Below, one piece after another: positions 62,732 to 64,000 of a DNA stretch of 64,000 bases. The DNA is taken from positions 124,001-188,000 of the forward strand of contig CBDBJL010000009.1 in NCBI GenBank assembly GCA_965206365.1, read 5' to 3'. The position numbers were made by a program, and so were the translations under genes. Source of the stretch: CBDBJL01 sp965206365. GTDB taxonomy: Bacteria > Pseudomonadota > Alphaproteobacteria > JABAAW01 > JAHZMA01. The notes below the pieces were generated by a model. That model searched no databases and was not told where the DNA came from. It saw nothing but the letters and a program-made list of their open reading frames with translations. The stretch's first letter is position 1, and each line of letters starts with the position of its first letter.

Positions 62732-63331
62732 ATGGCAAAAATTCTCTCTAATCTACGTAATACCATCATTGCTAGCCTAGTGTTGGTTGTTATTCTTGTT
62801 CTTATTAATTCACAATTGGGTGATATCGCCAATGATAGCCATAAATTTATCGCACGTTGGTTACATGTACTCTCTGGCATTATGTGGATTGGCTTGCTTT
62901 GGTACTTTAATTTTGTTCAAATTCCAAACATGGCAAAAATTGAAGATGCACATAAGCCGGCAATTACAAAAGTGATTGCTCCTGCCGCATTATTCTGGTT
63001 TCGTTGGGGTGCGCTTGCCACTTTGGTAACGGGCCTATGGCTTGCCACTTTAAATGGTTATCTTCTTGAAGTGATTTCACTAGGAATTGTTGGTGGTGAA
63101 GTTGGTCATACCTCACTTGGAATTGGCATGTGGTTTGGCATTATCATGGCGTTTAATGTTTGGTTTATTATTTGGCCCAATCAAAAAATTGCTTTGGCAT
63201 TGGTGGAAAGCCAAAAAGACAAAGCAAAAGCCGGGCGTACGGCCATGCTGTTTTCACGGACAAATACTTTACTATCACTGCCTATGCTCTATGCTATGGT
63301 TTCTGCGCAAGGGCTTTATATTGTTTCATAG
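62732..63331 (+). CDS. PuuD-like (urate hydroxylase N-terminal type) membrane protein
   Basis: A 199-aa membrane protein, with about five TM helices. HKFIARWLHVLSGIMWIGLLWYFNFVQIPNMAK is the hallmark of the DUF989/PuuD membrane domain, and GEVGHTSLGIGMWFGIIMAFNVWFIIWPNQKIAL follows. Here there is no cytochrome c domain of full PuuD urate hydroxylase, so urate oxidation is unlikely to be complete; conserved His residues suggest heme binding. The ATG at 62732 follows AAAGGGG; an in-frame TTG is six bases earlier. Confidence 0.85.
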   Translation: MAKILSNLRNTIIASLVLVVILVLINSQLGDIANDSHKFIARWLHVLSGIMWIGLLWYFNFVQIPNMAKIEDAHKPAITKVIAPAALFWFRWGALATLVTGLWLATLNGYLLEVISLGIVGGEVGHTSLGIGMWFGIIMAFNVWFIIWPNQKIALALVESQKDKAKAGRTAMLFSRTNTLLSLPMLYAMVSAQGLYIVS

Positions 63332-63385
63332 AAGTGATGATCGGTAGTAATTTTTGCCTAGTTTCCTGATAAAATAATCACTATT

Positions 63386-64000
63386 ATGCCCGTGCCAAGG
63401 GAGATTAACCTATTTTTTATCCTAAGAAATTTCTGGTTGCGGGTTTCTGTCACTTGGCTATTGGTGTTAGTTGAAAACGCATTATTATCGATCATCACTT
63501 TATTCATTGGCTTTGCCATTGATGGGTTACTTTCAGGTAAGTATCAAAAATTAGTTGTTTTGGCTGCTGTGCTTTTGATATTGGTAGTTGTTGCAACATT
63601 ACGGCGGTTTTACGATACGCGGGTTTATGGCAGGATTCGCATTAAGCTAGGGTCGATCGTTAATGAATTACATCAACAATTACCAATATCCACTCAAAAC
63701 GCCCGACTAGATATGTCGCATGAACTCGTTGATTTTTTAGAAAATGATATTCCAAACCTGCTAACGGCTCTTGTCCAAATGATTGTTGTTTTCATCGTGC
63801 TTTATCATTTTCATTTTTGGCTAGGAACTTCAGTGGTTGGGGTTACACTACTCACTATTGGTATTTATAGCTGTTTTCATCACAGGTTTTTTCAACTTAA
63901 CGCAGTTTTAAATGCGCAAACTGAACAACAAGTAACAATCTTAGGATTGCGTAATCAAGTCTCACTTACGCAGCATCTCAATAAATTACGTAATTCTAAA
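63386..64000 (+). CDS. ABC transporter six-transmembrane domain protein, N-terminal part
   Basis: The frame is open from ATG 63386 to the window end (205 codons). It starts with LFFILRNFWLRVSVTWLLVLVENALL, then FIGFAIDGLL, LRRFYDTRVYGRIRIKLGSIV, NARLDMSHELVDFLENDIPNLLTALVQ. This matches the stand-alone six-TM ABC membrane domain family seen in proteobacteria (PF13748-type), usually without its own ATPase. Substrate unknown. It follows the PuuD-like gene after 54 bases on the same strand. Confidence 0.82.
   Translation, partial: MPVPREINLFFILRNFWLRVSVTWLLVLVENALLSIITLFIGFAIDGLLSGKYQKLVVLAAVLLILVVVATLRRFYDTRVYGRIRIKLGSIVNELHQQLPISTQNARLDMSHELVDFLENDIPNLLTALVQMIVVFIVLYHFHFWLGTSVVGVTLLTIGIYSCFHHRFFQLNAVLNAQTEQQVTILGLRNQVSLTQHLNKLRNSK

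Overview
The window is 64 kb of AT-rich chromosome from an alphaproteobacterium. This follows from gene content and order: yajC-secD-secF followed by a DUF498/Mth938 gene, rodZ next to ispG, fabD-fabG-acpP-fabF-mltG, a tatABC-serS-pcm run, rlpA-dacC-tmk-holB-metG-tatD, and a single-polypeptide glycine dehydrogenase. kdsA, mltB, rlpA and tat genes show a Gram-negative envelope with lipopolysaccharide. No plasmid, rRNA or CRISPR content is visible, and I do not assign a genus. Most of the window is tightly packed, with ATGA start/stop overlaps and overlapping convergent gene ends, so the long gene-poor stretches stand out.

1-14.4 kb (+ strand): the end of gcvP, then rodZ, ispG, folD, a dimethylglycine/sarcosine dehydrogenase-type flavoprotein, etfB and etfA. 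The flavoprotein, ETF and FolD suit oxidation of N-methylated glycines with one-carbon units passed to folate. Then come a divergent polysaccharide deacetylase, an isolated cobB-like amidase gene, a YgjP-like metallopeptidase, rplM-rpsI and a DUF218 gene.

14.4-17.8 kb: a 3.4-kb island with no intact conserved gene. It carries several long perfect hairpins, a recombinase-type helix-turn-helix relic and three tiny minus-strand ORFs that look like a decayed phage small-membrane-protein (lysis-like) cassette.

17.8-31.4 kb: yajC-secD-secF-Mth938 (-), a DUF815 ATPase (+), a small unknown protein (-), a Sel1-repeat protein (+), another gene-poor kilobase, secG-pyrG-guaA (-), an inositol-monophosphatase family gene (+) and a PpiD-like periplasmic chaperone (+).

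31.7-46.3 kb (mostly -): dapA-smpB-mltB-rlpA-dacC-tmk-holB-metG-tatD-MBL form one long co-directional run. They are followed by a small unknown gene (+), a ThiE-like gene, mgtE, maeB and tRNA-Leu(GAG).

46.3-64 kb: lipB (+), eno (-), a DUF3179 protein (+), then a long minus-strand run fabD-fabG-acpP-fabF-mltG-ABC ATPase-tatA-tatB-tatC-serS-pcm-kdsA. The end holds trmFO (+), a squalene/phytoene-synthase-like gene whose 5' end appears frameshifted (-), a PuuD-like membrane protein (+) and the start of a six-TM ABC transporter protein (+).

The least explained parts are the 14.4-17.8 kb island with its phage-like mini-ORFs, a structured intergenic element at 31.45 kb, the orphan cobB, and the frameshifted synthase-like gene. 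Its relatives and the Mth938 protein correspond to mitochondrial complex I assembly factors. All functional calls rest on reading the sequence and on family knowledge; no database search was run.
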